Assembly (NCBI GenBank): GCA_964521715.1
Contig: CAZFSS010000041.1
Span: 1 to 24,394, forward strand
Direction: 5' to 3'
From: DAOVRD01 sp964521715
GTDB taxonomy: Bacteria; Planctomycetota; Brocadiia; SM23-32
Length of the DNA stretch: 24,394 nucleotides
Shown here: piece after piece, positions 14,118 to 22,860 of the stretch
Numbering within the stretch: the first letter of the stretch is position 1
Layout of the letters: every line of letters starts with the position of its first letter
Notes under the pieces: generated by a model
Told to the model about the DNA's origin: nothing
The model's input: the letters and a program-made list of their open reading frames with translations, nothing else
Database searches by the model: none
Translations under genes and position numbers: made by a program

Positions 14118-15347
14118 ATGAAGGACGCTCTGGCGCTGTCCGAAGAGCTGATCAAACGGAAGGAAATCGCAGAAGGAAAGGCGAAACTGGTCCTCCTCGT
14201 GATGGACGGCCTGGGGGACATCCGGCACGCCGATAACGGCTACAAGACGCCGCTGGAAGACGCCGACTGCCCGAACCTGGACGAGCTTGCATCCCGCAGC
14301 GCGCTGGGCCGCATCATCCCCGTCGACTACGCCATCACCCCGGGCAGCGGGCCGGCGCACCTGGGCCTGTTCGGCTACGACCCGCGGGAGGTCGAGATAG
14401 GCCGCGGCGTGCTCGAAGTGGTCGGCATGGGAATGGAGCTGCGCCGCGGCGACGTCGCGGCCCGGGCGAACTTCTGCACCGTCAAGGACGGCAAGGTCGT
14501 CGACCGCCGCGCCGGCCGGCCGGCGACCGAAGTCTGTGCAGAGAGGTGCAGGCTGCTCCAGGAGAAGATCCCGAAGATCGACGACGTGGAGCTCCTGATC
14601 GAGCCGGGCAAGGGGCACCGCTTCGGCGTCATCTTCCGCGGGCCCGGCCTGGCCGGCGGCGTCACGGACACGGACCCTCACGAGAACGACGAGCCGCTCC
14701 AGCAGGCCAAGGCCGAACTGCCGGAGGCGGCCAAGACCGCCGAAGTCGTCAACAAGTTCGTCAAGAGGGCGCTGAAGGTCCTGGCGGGCGGCGAGCCGAT
14801 CAACGCCGTCGTCACCCGCGGCGTCTCCGCTCCTCCCCACGTCCCGAGCCTGCCCGACCGCTACGGCCTGCGCTGCGCCGCCATCGCCACCTATCCGATG
14901 TACCGCGGCCTGGCCCAACTGGTGGGAATGGAGGTGCTCCAGACGGGCCAGTCCGTGGAAGAGGAGTTCCAGACCTACCTGGACAACCTGGACGGCTACG
15001 ACTACTTCTTCATCCACTTCAAGCCCACTGACGAGGCCGGGGAGGACGGCGCCCACGAGCGCAAAGTGAAGGCGATCGAGGAAGTCGACCGCAAGCTCGG
15101 CATGATCCTGCAGAGCGAACCCGACGTGCTGGTCGTGACGGGCGATCACTCCACGCCCTGCCCGATGAAGCTCCATAGCTGGCACCCGGTGCCGCTGCTT
15201 TTGCGCTCCCCGCAGTGCGGCGCGGACTGCCGGCCGCATTTCACCGAGCAGGAATGCAACTGCGGCAGCCTGGGCATCTTCCTGGCCAAAAACCTGCTGC
15301 CCCTCATGCTGGCGAACGCCGGCCTGCTGGACAAGTTCGGCGCATGA
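14118..15347 (+). CDS. apgM: 2,3-bisphosphoglycerate-independent phosphoglycerate mutase, archaeal type
   Basis: The 409-aa product interconverts 3- and 2-phosphoglycerate in glycolysis and gluconeogenesis, in the cytoplasm. It belongs to the alkaline-phosphatase superfamily: metal-binding Asp30 in VMDGLGD, the catalytic Ser77 in PGSGPAHL, a DTDPHEND segment, HFKPTDEAGEDG and the late metal site TGDHSTP followed by HSWHPVP. Length and motif spacing fit the archaeal-type aPGM rather than the roughly 510-aa bacterial iPGM. Start ATG 14118 follows GGAGG by 4-6 nt; longer in-frame starts lie within the promoter. The stop is 16 bp before mtnA, so the two are co-transcribed. Confidence 0.93.
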   Translation: MKDALALSEELIKRKEIAEGKAKLVLLVMDGLGDIRHADNGYKTPLEDADCPNLDELASRSALGRIIPVDYAITPGSGPAHLGLFGYDPREVEIGRGVLEVVGMGMELRRGDVAARANFCTVKDGKVVDRRAGRPATEVCAERCRLLQEKIPKIDDVELLIEPGKGHRFGVIFRGPGLAGGVTDTDPHENDEPLQQAKAELPEAAKTAEVVNKFVKRALKVLAGGEPINAVVTRGVSAPPHVPSLPDRYGLRCAAIATYPMYRGLAQLVGMEVLQTGQSVEEEFQTYLDNLDGYDYFFIHFKPTDEAGEDGAHERKVKAIEEVDRKLGMILQSEPDVLVVTGDHSTPCPMKLHSWHPVPLLLRSPQCGADCRPHFTEQECNCGSLGIFLAKNLLPLMLANAGLLDKFGA

Positions 15348-15363
15348 GAACCGGGAGGGCGAC

Positions 15364-16419
<1,056 letters not shown>

Positions 16420-16432
16420 GACCGCGCGCCGG

Positions 16433-16450
16433 ACGCCGCCGGGCGTTTCG
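16433..16450 (+). terminator. Weak terminator-like hairpin after mtnA
   Basis: ACGCC (16433-16437) and GGCGT (16442-16446) form a 5-bp stem around GCCG, followed by TTCG. The T-run is poor. It may partly separate the apgM-mtnA unit from the next gene. Confidence 0.25.
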
Positions 16451-16451
16451 C

Positions 16452-16480
16452 TTGAGAAGGCGCGCGCTTTGGCTTATCTA
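16452..16480 (+). promoter_or_regulatory. Weak candidate promoter for the dCMP deaminase gene
   Basis: TTGAGA (16452-16457) and TATCTA (16475-16480) are separated by 17 bp, about 24 bp before the start codon. The -35 box fits well but the -10 box only partly. Confidence 0.3.
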
Positions 16481-16503
16481 ACGCATCGGAAGGAGCGGCA
16501 GGA

Positions 16504-17022
16504 ATGCAACAGAGAGGCGGCACGCCCCAACGGCCGAGCTGGGACGAGTACTTCATGCGCATCGCGCAGCAGGTCGCCGAGCGGGCCACGTGCCTGAGGC
16601 GCAGCATCGGCGCCGTCGTCGTGCTAAACAAGCGGATCCTGTCCACGGGCTACAACGGCGCCCCGAGCGGCCTGCCTCACTGCTCAGAGACGGGCTGCCT
16701 TCGGGACGAGCTTCAGGTCCCCAGCGGCGAACGGCATGAGCTGTGCCGCGGCCTGCACGCGGAGATGAACGCCCTTCTGCAGGGCGCCCGGCACGGCATC
16801 CGCATGGACGGCGCGACGCTCTACAGCACCCACGTGCCGTGCAGCCTCTGCTCGAAGATGCTCATCAACACCGGCGTCGTGCGCGTCGTGGCGGCGGTCG
16901 AGTATCCGGATCCCCTTGCCCGCGAGATGCTGCTTCAGGCCGGGGTGAAGCTCGACGTGCTGCATCTGCCCGGCGACGCCGACGCGGCGCCCCGCGCCGA
17001 CCCGAGGGAGGTGGCCGGCTAG
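16504..17022 (+). CDS. comEB: dCMP deaminase family protein (ComEB-like)
   Basis: The 172-aa product has the cytidine/deoxycytidylate deaminase zinc site: HAE (85-87) with the proton-shuttling Glu87, and PCSLC (112-116). A second metal site is suggested by Cys60, Cys65, His78 and Cys81, as in phage T4 dCMP deaminase. It would convert dCMP to dUMP, feeding thymidylate synthesis; 'ComEB' is the Bacillus name of this family and does not imply competence here. Start ATG 16504 has AAGGAG 8 nt upstream. The C-terminal 20 residues are a charged, low-complexity tail. It stands 84 bp after mtnA. Confidence 0.88.
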   Translation: MQQRGGTPQRPSWDEYFMRIAQQVAERATCLRRSIGAVVVLNKRILSTGYNGAPSGLPHCSETGCLRDELQVPSGERHELCRGLHAEMNALLQGARHGIRMDGATLYSTHVPCSLCSKMLINTGVVRVVAAVEYPDPLAREMLLQAGVKLDVLHLPGDADAAPRADPREVAG

Positions 17023-17081
17023 AGCGGCTGTTCCATCTCACCGCACCGGCGTCCGGATCTCTGAACGCGGAGGGCTGACGG

Positions 17082-18206
17082 ATGGGAGGGTCTCTGCGGC
17101 TGAGCTTCCCGGGTGTGTCACACGTCGGCCGCGGCTCCGTCAACGCATTGGAGCGCGAAGCGCCAGCCCTTGGCTCGCGGGCTCTCCTGGTGACCGGCCG
17201 GAAGGCGCTGCGGCAAGCAGGCATCACCCAGCGGCTGATCTCCCTGCTGGAAGCCGGCGGCCTGGAGGTCGTCCCCTTCGAGGAGGTGCCGCCGGAGCCC
17301 GACCTGGCCGCGGTGGACGCCGCCCGCCAGCGCGCCCGCGAGGCCGGCTGCGACCTCTTCGTAGAGGCCGGCGGCGGCAGCGCCATCGACGTGGGCAAGG
17401 TGGCGGCCGCGCTGGCCGGCGAAAAAGCCCCGACCGCCGCGTTCCACCGCGGCCGCGACATCGCACGGCCCGGTCTCCCACACATCGCCATCGCCACCAC
17501 GGCGGGCACGGGCGCCGAGGTCACCCGCAACGGCGTCATCACCGACCCGGAAGCGCAAGTCAAAAAGAGCATCCGCCACGACGGCGTCATGCCCACGGTC
17601 TCGATCACGGACCCCGAGCTGACCCTGAGCTGCCCTCCGGGCTTGACCGCCGCGTCGGGCATGGACGCCCTGGTCCAGGCCATCGAGTCCTTCTTCTCCG
17701 TGCACGCCATAGCGACCACGGAGGCCTTGTCACTCGGCGCCGTGCGGCTCGCCGTGGGGAGCCTGGAGGCAGCGTTCCGCGACGGGCAGGACGTCGAGGC
17801 GCGGTCGGCCATGTCCGAAGCCAGCTACATGGCCGGCCTGGCGCTGGGCAGCGCCGGGCTCGGGGCGGTGCACGGGCTGGCCCATCCCGCCGGGCTCTGC
17901 TACGGCCTGCCCCACGGCGTCGTGTGCGCCGTGCTGATGCCGCCCGTGCTGGAGTCAAACGCGCGCACGGCGCCGGAGAAGCACGACAGGCTGCGCGAGG
18001 CAATGGGCGGGGACCCGCTCGAGCTGCTCCGCGGCCTGCTGGAAGGGCTGGACCTCCCGCGCTCCCTCGGCCCGTATCCAGACGCGGACTGGGAGCGCCG
18101 CATCATCGACTACGCCGTCAGCAGCGGCTCCGGAAAGGCCAATCCCACGCCCGTCAACGACGACTACGTAAGGGACGTCCTGCGGGCGGTTTGCGGCAGC
18201 TCATGA
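17082..18206 (+). CDS. Iron-type alcohol dehydrogenase family protein
   Basis: The 374-aa product has the group III (iron-dependent) dehydrogenase layout: the nucleotide-binding GGGSAIDVGK (about 97-106), TTAGTGAEVT (139-148), then metal ligands Asp195 in SGMDALVQAIE, His264 in VHGLAHP and His278 in GLPHG. The residue that is His in the classical D-x3-H motif (His200 of FucO) is Gln199 here, a variant known in part of the family. Members reduce aldehydes or oxidise alcohols with NAD(P)H; the substrate is unknown. Start ATG 17082 follows GGAGG by about 9 nt. It lies 59 bp after the deaminase and just before the def-fmt block, with no obvious functional link. Confidence 0.88.
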   Translation: MGGSLRLSFPGVSHVGRGSVNALEREAPALGSRALLVTGRKALRQAGITQRLISLLEAGGLEVVPFEEVPPEPDLAAVDAARQRAREAGCDLFVEAGGGSAIDVGKVAAALAGEKAPTAAFHRGRDIARPGLPHIAIATTAGTGAEVTRNGVITDPEAQVKKSIRHDGVMPTVSITDPELTLSCPPGLTAASGMDALVQAIESFFSVHAIATTEALSLGAVRLAVGSLEAAFRDGQDVEARSAMSEASYMAGLALGSAGLGAVHGLAHPAGLCYGLPHGVVCAVLMPPVLESNARTAPEKHDRLREAMGGDPLELLRGLLEGLDLPRSLGPYPDADWERRIIDYAVSSGSGKANPTPVNDDYVRDVLRAVCGSS

Positions 18207-18307
18207 CTCGGCCGTCGGGCGCTTGCCGGGCGGCCCGTCCTTTCCCGGCGCCGGGGTTTCTGTTAACCTATACATCTCTGCGGGGCGCCTGCTTATGCGT
18301 CCGGTTT

Positions 18308-18313
18308 GAGGAG
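18308..18313 (+). promoter_or_regulatory. Ribosome binding site deciding the def TTG start
   Basis: GAGGAG lies 6 nt before TTG 18320. No in-frame ATG or GTG is available near the start of the conserved domain, so this site is the main evidence for the unusual start codon. Confidence 0.65.
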
Positions 18314-18319
18314 ACCGGG

Positions 18320-18829
18320 TTGGAACTCAAGTGCTACCCTGACCGAATCCTGAGGCGAAAGTGCCGTCCGGTCCGAGAGGTGAACGACCAGGTCGCCGAG
18401 CGGGCCGCCGAGATGCTCGACTTCATGTACGCGTCCGAGGGTCTCGGGATGGCCGCCCCCCAGATCGGATGGACCAGCCGGATCGTCACCCTTGACGTGG
18501 AGAGCGACAGGGAAGGCAGGCGCATCTTCGTCAACCCGCGCATCGTCCACCGCGAAGGCTACGCCGAGGAGGAAGAGGGCTGTCTGAGCCTCCCGGGCAT
18601 ACGGCTCAAGGTGCCCCGGGCTGCCAGGGTCGTCGTTGTCGCATACTCGCTGACCGGAGAGCGCGTGGAGATGGAGGCCGAGGACCTGGCCGGCTGCGCC
18701 TGGCAACACGAACTGGACCACCTGAACGGCCTGCTCATCATCGACAAGGTTCCCCCGACGACCCTCATGCCCGTCCGGGCGCGCCTGAAGGAACTCGAGC
18801 GCGAGGCGTCGGCCACAGGCCGAAGCTGA
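18320..18829 (+). CDS. def: Peptide deformylase
   Basis: The 169-aa product removes the N-formyl group from nascent proteins. All three family motifs are present: GLGMAAPQ (41-48), EGCLS (86-90) with metal-binding Cys88, and HELDH (130-134) with the two His ligands and catalytic Glu131. It starts at TTG 18320, giving the normal MELKCYPDRIL-type N-terminus and the usual length; the upstream in-frame sequence continues open but is not deformylase-like. It is followed 41 bp later by fmt, the enzyme that adds the formyl group, a frequent pairing in bacteria. Confidence 0.94.
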   Translation: MELKCYPDRILRRKCRPVREVNDQVAERAAEMLDFMYASEGLGMAAPQIGWTSRIVTLDVESDREGRRIFVNPRIVHREGYAEEEEGCLSLPGIRLKVPRAARVVVVAYSLTGERVEMEAEDLAGCAWQHELDHLNGLLIIDKVPPTTLMPVRARLKELEREASATGRS

Positions 18830-18870
18830 GACGACCGGGAGCGGGCCGTTCTTGATCGGGACGATTCGCC

Positions 18871-19830
18871 ATGGAATTGCTCTTCTTCGGGACCCCGCCT
18901 TTCGCGGTGCCGACGCTCGAGGCACTACATGCCGCGGGGCACCCGATGAGGGCGGTCGTCACCCGGCCCGACAAACCGACAGGCCGGAGCGGCAGGGCCA
19001 GGCCCACGCCCGTCAAGAAAGCGGCCCTCGAACTCGGACTCGACGTCCTCCAGCCGGCAAGCGTCAACGCCCCTGAGGTCGTGGCGGAACTCAAGGCATG
19101 TGCGGCCGAACTGGCCGTCGTCGTCGCCTACGGGGAGATACTCCGCCCTCGCGTGCTGGCGGCGACCGAACGCGGTTTCGTCAACCTGCACGCGTCGCTC
19201 CTGCCCCGGTATCGAGGCGCGGCGCCGGTCAGCTGGGCCATCATCAACGGGGAGAGGACGACGGGCGTCAGCGTCATACGCATGACGCGCGGGATGGACG
19301 CCGGCCCTATACTGGACCAACGAGAGGTCGAGATCGGAGATGACGAGACGGCCGGCCAGTTGGCCGAACGGCTGGCCGAGGTCGGCGCGGAGGCGGTGGC
19401 GCACGTCGTCAGCCGCCTTGACGCCGGGGAGGACGTCCCGGGACAGCCGCAGGCGGACGAGGCGGCCTCCCTCGCCCCGAAGCTGAGCAAGGAAGACGGC
19501 CGGATAGACTGGTCGCTCTCCGCCGAGCGGATACGGAACCTGGTGCGAGGCCTGGCGCCGTGGCCCGGGGCCTTCTGCGACCTTCGGACGCAGGGCGGGA
19601 CGCAGCGCGTCACGCTGACCGAAGTGCGGCCCGGCGCCCGGGAGCCCGCAGGGGCCGGCGAGCCGGACCCGGGGACCGTCGTCCGCGTTGACGCCTCCGA
19701 AGGCATAACGGTGCGCACGGGCAAGGGCACGCTCACCATAGCGCGGCTGAAACCGGCGGGCAGCCGCGCCATGGACGCGGCCGATTTCATCCACGGGCAC
19801 GACATCCGAGCCGGCGACCGCTTCCGTTGA
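18871..19830 (+). CDS. fmt: Methionyl-tRNA formyltransferase
   Basis: The 319-aa product formylates initiator Met-tRNA using 10-formyltetrahydrofolate. The catalytic core is visible as NLHASLLPRYRGAAP (Asn105, His107) with Asp143 in MTRGMDAGPIL. The early loop PDKPTGRSGRARPTPVKKAA corresponds to the tRNA-binding insertion of Fmt. The C-terminal third (about 205-315) is the OB-fold tRNA-binding domain. Length is normal for the family. Start ATG 18871 begins the first Rossmann strand; the ribosome site is weak (a CGGGA about 10 nt upstream), which may indicate coupling to def. The DUF116 gene follows 31 bp later. Confidence 0.95.
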   Translation: MELLFFGTPPFAVPTLEALHAAGHPMRAVVTRPDKPTGRSGRARPTPVKKAALELGLDVLQPASVNAPEVVAELKACAAELAVVVAYGEILRPRVLAATERGFVNLHASLLPRYRGAAPVSWAIINGERTTGVSVIRMTRGMDAGPILDQREVEIGDDETAGQLAERLAEVGAEAVAHVVSRLDAGEDVPGQPQADEAASLAPKLSKEDGRIDWSLSAERIRNLVRGLAPWPGAFCDLRTQGGTQRVTLTEVRPGAREPAGAGEPDPGTVVRVDASEGITVRTGKGTLTIARLKPAGSRAMDAADFIHGHDIRAGDRFR

Positions 19831-19861
19831 GCCGCGGCCACGCTTCCGTTTGAGAGACGCG

Positions 19862-20299
19862 ATGGGCAGAACCATAATCAAGTTTTTCAACTCGATAACG
19901 CGGCTGCGCCGGTCGCGCTGCAAGCCGGAGGACCTCCTCATCCTGGTGCCTTCCTGCCTCCAGAACAGCGAGTGCACTCAGAAGATCACGAGGGACATCA
20001 ACAAGTGCCGCCGCTGCGGCAGGTGCAAGGTCAGGGACGTGATCGAGCTGAGCGAGAAGTACGGAACTCGGTGTGCCGTAGCGACGGGCGGCCGCCTGGC
20101 TCTGGAGATGGCCAGGCAAGACAGCGTGAAGTGCGTGGTCGCCATCGCGTGCGAGAAGGAGCTTCAGGAGGGACTGAAAGCCATCTTCCCCAAACCCGGC
20201 CTTGGCATCATCAACGTCCGCCCGCACGGCCCGTGCACGGACACGGACGTGGACCTGACCGAGGTCGAGGAAGCCATCGCCTGGGTGCTGCGCGAGTGA
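19862..20299 (+). CDS. DUF116 cysteine-rich protein
   Basis: The 145-aa product is a DUF116 domain with nothing added. It carries conserved cysteines at 32, 38, 49, 52 and 55 (the CRRCGRC cluster), plus Cys97 in VAIACEKEL and Cys125 in GPCTDTDVD. This spacing suggests an iron-sulfur or zinc site, but the function of the family is not established. The first 19 residues form a basic amphipathic stretch. Its position directly after def and fmt and before smpB recurs in other lineages as far as I recall, suggesting a translation-linked or one-carbon role. Start ATG 19862 is preferred to an in-frame TTG four codons earlier; GAGAG lies about 5 nt upstream. Confidence 0.88.
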   Translation: MGRTIIKFFNSITRLRRSRCKPEDLLILVPSCLQNSECTQKITRDINKCRRCGRCKVRDVIELSEKYGTRCAVATGGRLALEMARQDSVKCVVAIACEKELQEGLKAIFPKPGLGIINVRPHGPCTDTDVDLTEVEEAIAWVLRE

Positions 20300-20333
20300 G
20301 CGCCTCCCGCTGCACCGGGCAGCCCTGCCGGCC

Positions 20334-20807
20334 ATGACCACCGAACCGGAAAACGTGAAGATCGTCGCCCGCAACCGCAAGGCCTGGCACGACTTCGTCA
20401 TCGAGGACACCTGCGAGGCCGGCATGGTGCTCCAGGGCACCGAGGTGAAGAGCCTGCGGGACGGCGCATGCAGCCTGGACGAGGCCTACGCCCGCCCGCA
20501 GGGCCAGGAGCTTTACCTGTTCGACATGCACATCCCGCCCTACGAACAGGGCAACATCCGGAATCACGAGCCGAAGCGCCCGCGCAAGCTCCTGCTCCAC
20601 CGGCGCGAGATCGGCCGCATCATCTCCCAGTGCACGCAGAGGGGTTACACCATCGTCCCTCTGTCGGTCTACTTCAAGGGCGGCCACGCGAAGGTCGAGA
20701 TCGCCCTTGCGCGGCGCAAGAAGCGGTGGGACAAGCGTCGCAAGAAGGAGGCTGAGCAGCGCCGCGAGGAAGTCCGCAACGCCCTGCGCCGCCGGGCCAA
20801 GGGCTGA
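20334..20807 (+). CDS. smpB: SsrA-binding protein SmpB
   Basis: The 157-aa product binds tmRNA and carries it to stalled ribosomes for trans-translation. The OB-fold core starts at VKIVARNRKAWHDF, with the family-defining LQGTEVKSLRDG and NIRNHEPKRPRKLLLH segments, and ends in a long basic tail (about 128-157) that enters the mRNA channel on the ribosome. Length is typical. The gene is 34 bp after DUF116 on the same strand and is the last of the plus-strand run. It converges on the glycerophosphodiesterase gene; the 39-bp gap has no convincing terminator. No tmRNA gene is seen within the window. Confidence 0.95.
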   Translation: MTTEPENVKIVARNRKAWHDFVIEDTCEAGMVLQGTEVKSLRDGACSLDEAYARPQGQELYLFDMHIPPYEQGNIRNHEPKRPRKLLLHRREIGRIISQCTQRGYTIVPLSVYFKGGHAKVEIALARRKKRWDKRRKKEAEQRREEVRNALRRRAKG

Positions 20808-20846
20808 TCCCGGCGCCACGGCGCAGGCATTTCCATCCCCCCCGCA

Positions 20847-21542
20847 TCAGCGCAGCCCGGAGCGCCGGAGCGCCGCGATGAGGAGGTCCGGCCGGTTGGT
20901 GCTCACCAGGTCCACGCCGAGGGCGATGACGGCCTGCCACTCCGGCTCTGAATCCGGGTTCCAGGCGCCGATTCTCATCCCCAGCCTGTGCGCTTCGCCC
21001 ACGAGGCCCCGGCTCAGCTCTTTGTAGAACACGTAGATGCTGTTCGCGCCGGCCCGGAGCGCCTGCGTGCAGCAACCGTCGGACGCCTCGCCGAAGATCG
21101 CCCCCACCTCGAGCGAGGGGTCGATCGCCTTCACCTCTCGGAGCCTGTCGAGATCGAAGGAGCTGAAGATCACCTCGCCGTCCATGCCCATCTGCCTTAC
21201 GGCCTGCACGGCCGCTTGCGGGGTGCCCGAGGCCTTCAGCTCCACGTGGAGCGGGACGTTGCCTTTGACCGCTTGCAACACCTCCTCGAGCGTGGGAACG
21301 CGCTCTCCCTGCCCTGCGTCGAGGGCGCGCACTTCCGCAAACGTCATGGCGCAGACCTCGCCGCTGCCGTCGGTCGTCCGATCGACCGTCGCGTCGTGAA
21401 TGACGACGAGCCGGCCGTCCTTCGTGAGATGGACGTCGCACTCGGTCGAGTCCACGCCCAGCTCCACCGCACGGCAGAACCCGCGAAGCGTGTTCTCGGG
21501 CTCTATTCCGGCAGCGCCGCGATGCCCGACGATTTCAATCAC
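20847..21542 (-). CDS. Glycerophosphodiester phosphodiesterase family protein
   Basis: The 231-aa product has the GDPD TIM-barrel signatures: HRGAAGIEPENT (7-18), the metal-binding Glu34 and Asp36 in TECDVHLTKDG, and His49-Asp50. It hydrolyses glycerophosphodiesters to sn-glycerol-3-phosphate and an alcohol. No signal peptide is present, so it is a cytoplasmic UgpQ-like form, shorter than periplasmic GlpQ. Start is GTG 21542, supported by GGAGGG at 21548-21553, 5 nt upstream; the conserved domain begins immediately. It lies 63 bp downstream of the mannitol-dehydrogenase-like gene. Confidence 0.92.
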   Translation of the reverse strand: MIEIVGHRGAAGIEPENTLRGFCRAVELGVDSTECDVHLTKDGRLVVIHDATVDRTTDGSGEVCAMTFAEVRALDAGQGERVPTLEEVLQAVKGNVPLHVELKASGTPQAAVQAVRQMGMDGEVIFSSFDLDRLREVKAIDPSLEVGAIFGEASDGCCTQALRAGANSIYVFYKELSRGLVGEAHRLGMRIGAWNPDSEPEWQAVIALGVDLVSTNRPDLLIAALRRSGLR

Positions 21543-21605
21543 TTGCTCCCTCCTCGCTGCGAACCGGGCTGTGGCCTCCCCGCACCGGGCGCGTCGTCCC
21601 TCCGC

Positions 21606-22799
21606 TCAGGCGATCCGGCTGCGCTGGTCCTCAACGAGCGCCAACAGGCCCGCCTCGCTGGCCGCGTCGAAGCCGCAGTGAACGGCCAGCACCTCATCGA
21701 AGCCCAGGTCAGTCTCCCCGCTGCGCCGGGCCACAAGGATCGCAGCGGCAAGGCCCAGCGCGAATGCGCGCGGCTCGACCCCCTGCTCCGCGACCGTCCG
21801 CACGCTGTAGACCAGCCGCTCCCACGGCTCCAGCTTGCGCATGATGCCGCGCACGCCCCGCGCGATCGAATCCCGGAAGACGGGACAGGTCACGCGCCTG
21901 ATGATCGAGTCGCAGTAGTTGAGCAACTGGTTGCGGTCGATCGCGCGTCCGTGCTTCTTGAGCAGGGCCGGCACGGCCTCATCGGCCAGGAGCCTCCGCC
22001 CGAGTCCCAGCGCCTCGGGGTCCTGCTGCAGGTCGCTGAAGAGCCCCAGCCCCTTCAAATGGCCCAGGCACGCCAGCACGGCGTGAAGGCCGTTGTGGGC
22101 CAGCATCTTGACGTCCTCGGCTGCACGAAACCTGTCCGGAGGCTCGGCCCGGACGGCAGTCGGCACGGGCGCCAGGCCGGCAACGGCGTGCGCCTCGACC
22201 GGAATGCCGAAGAACGGCTCGGCCACCACGCCCCAGTCCAGGCCCGGCGCAACCGGCTCGACGCGGAACACGGCCTCGCCGCCCGCCCGGGACAGGCCGG
22301 TCTCAACCCGGCACATCCTCGCCATGACCGTGTCGCCAACCCGCAGGCGGCCCCCCAGGTCACGACCCGCTTCGGACTCGACGGATTGGCGGAGGTTGTG
22401 GGCGATCTCCAGGCCGTTCTCCGCGCACAGCACGCGCAGCGGGCGCTCTGGCCTCCGCCTGACCGCCGCCTCTGCGAGCAGGGGCGCCAGCTTCGGCAGG
22501 TTCGGCGCGCCAACGGCGGTAAACACGATGTCGGCCCCGTCCAGCGCCTCGCGGACAGCCCCCTCGCCCGGGGCGATGCGGAGGCCGTCCACGCCGCGCA
22601 CGCGCACAGGCCGCATCGAAAGGCCGCTCTCGTTGAAAACGTAGTCCCCCGCCGCGCTCAGGTGGTCAAGCAGGTCCGCCTTCGCGGGAACGTCCACGTA
22701 GGTGACGCGGCAGTCGATCGAGAGCTCCGGGCCCAGGAAGCCGAGCCCTAGCGCCCCGGCGCCGAACACGACGCAGCTCGTTTCAGGTCCCGAACTCAT
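21606..22799 (-). CDS. Mannitol dehydrogenase family protein (MtlD-like)
   Basis: The 397-aa product has an N-terminal Rossmann site VFGAGALGLGF (11-21) and the catalytic KxxxxNxxH motif at Lys231, Asn236 and His239 in KMLAHNGLHAVLACLG, which define the long-chain mannitol dehydrogenase family. The closest match in form is mannitol-1-phosphate 5-dehydrogenase (about 380 aa), which oxidises the sugar alcohol phosphate to fructose-6-phosphate with NAD+. No PTS or polyol transporter is nearby, so another polyol or sugar acid is possible. Start ATG 22799 has AGGAG about 6 nt upstream. It runs parallel to the FAH-family gene across a 61-bp gap. Confidence 0.82.
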   Translation of the reverse strand: MSSGPETSCVVFGAGALGLGFLGPELSIDCRVTYVDVPAKADLLDHLSAAGDYVFNESGLSMRPVRVRGVDGLRIAPGEGAVREALDGADIVFTAVGAPNLPKLAPLLAEAAVRRRPERPLRVLCAENGLEIAHNLRQSVESEAGRDLGGRLRVGDTVMARMCRVETGLSRAGGEAVFRVEPVAPGLDWGVVAEPFFGIPVEAHAVAGLAPVPTAVRAEPPDRFRAAEDVKMLAHNGLHAVLACLGHLKGLGLFSDLQQDPEALGLGRRLLADEAVPALLKKHGRAIDRNQLLNYCDSIIRRVTCPVFRDSIARGVRGIMRKLEPWERLVYSVRTVAEQGVEPRAFALGLAAAILVARRSGETDLGFDEVLAVHCGFDAASEAGLLALVEDQRSRIA

Positions 22800-22860
22800 G
22801 ATCTCTCCTGGACCATCCCCGGCAGATGCGCCATAGCCCGTCCGGCCGCCGAGCGCCCCG

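Noticed and set aside
18204..18319. Promoter or terminator between the alcohol dehydrogenase and def genes
   Set aside because: TATACA at 18269-18274 could be a -10 box but no -35 partner is found at 16-18 bp, and the nearby GC hairpin has a long loop and poor T-run.
20808..20846. Bidirectional terminator between smpB and the glycerophosphodiesterase gene
   Set aside because: The only complementarity (GCGCC/GGCGC) has a two-base loop and no T-run on either side.
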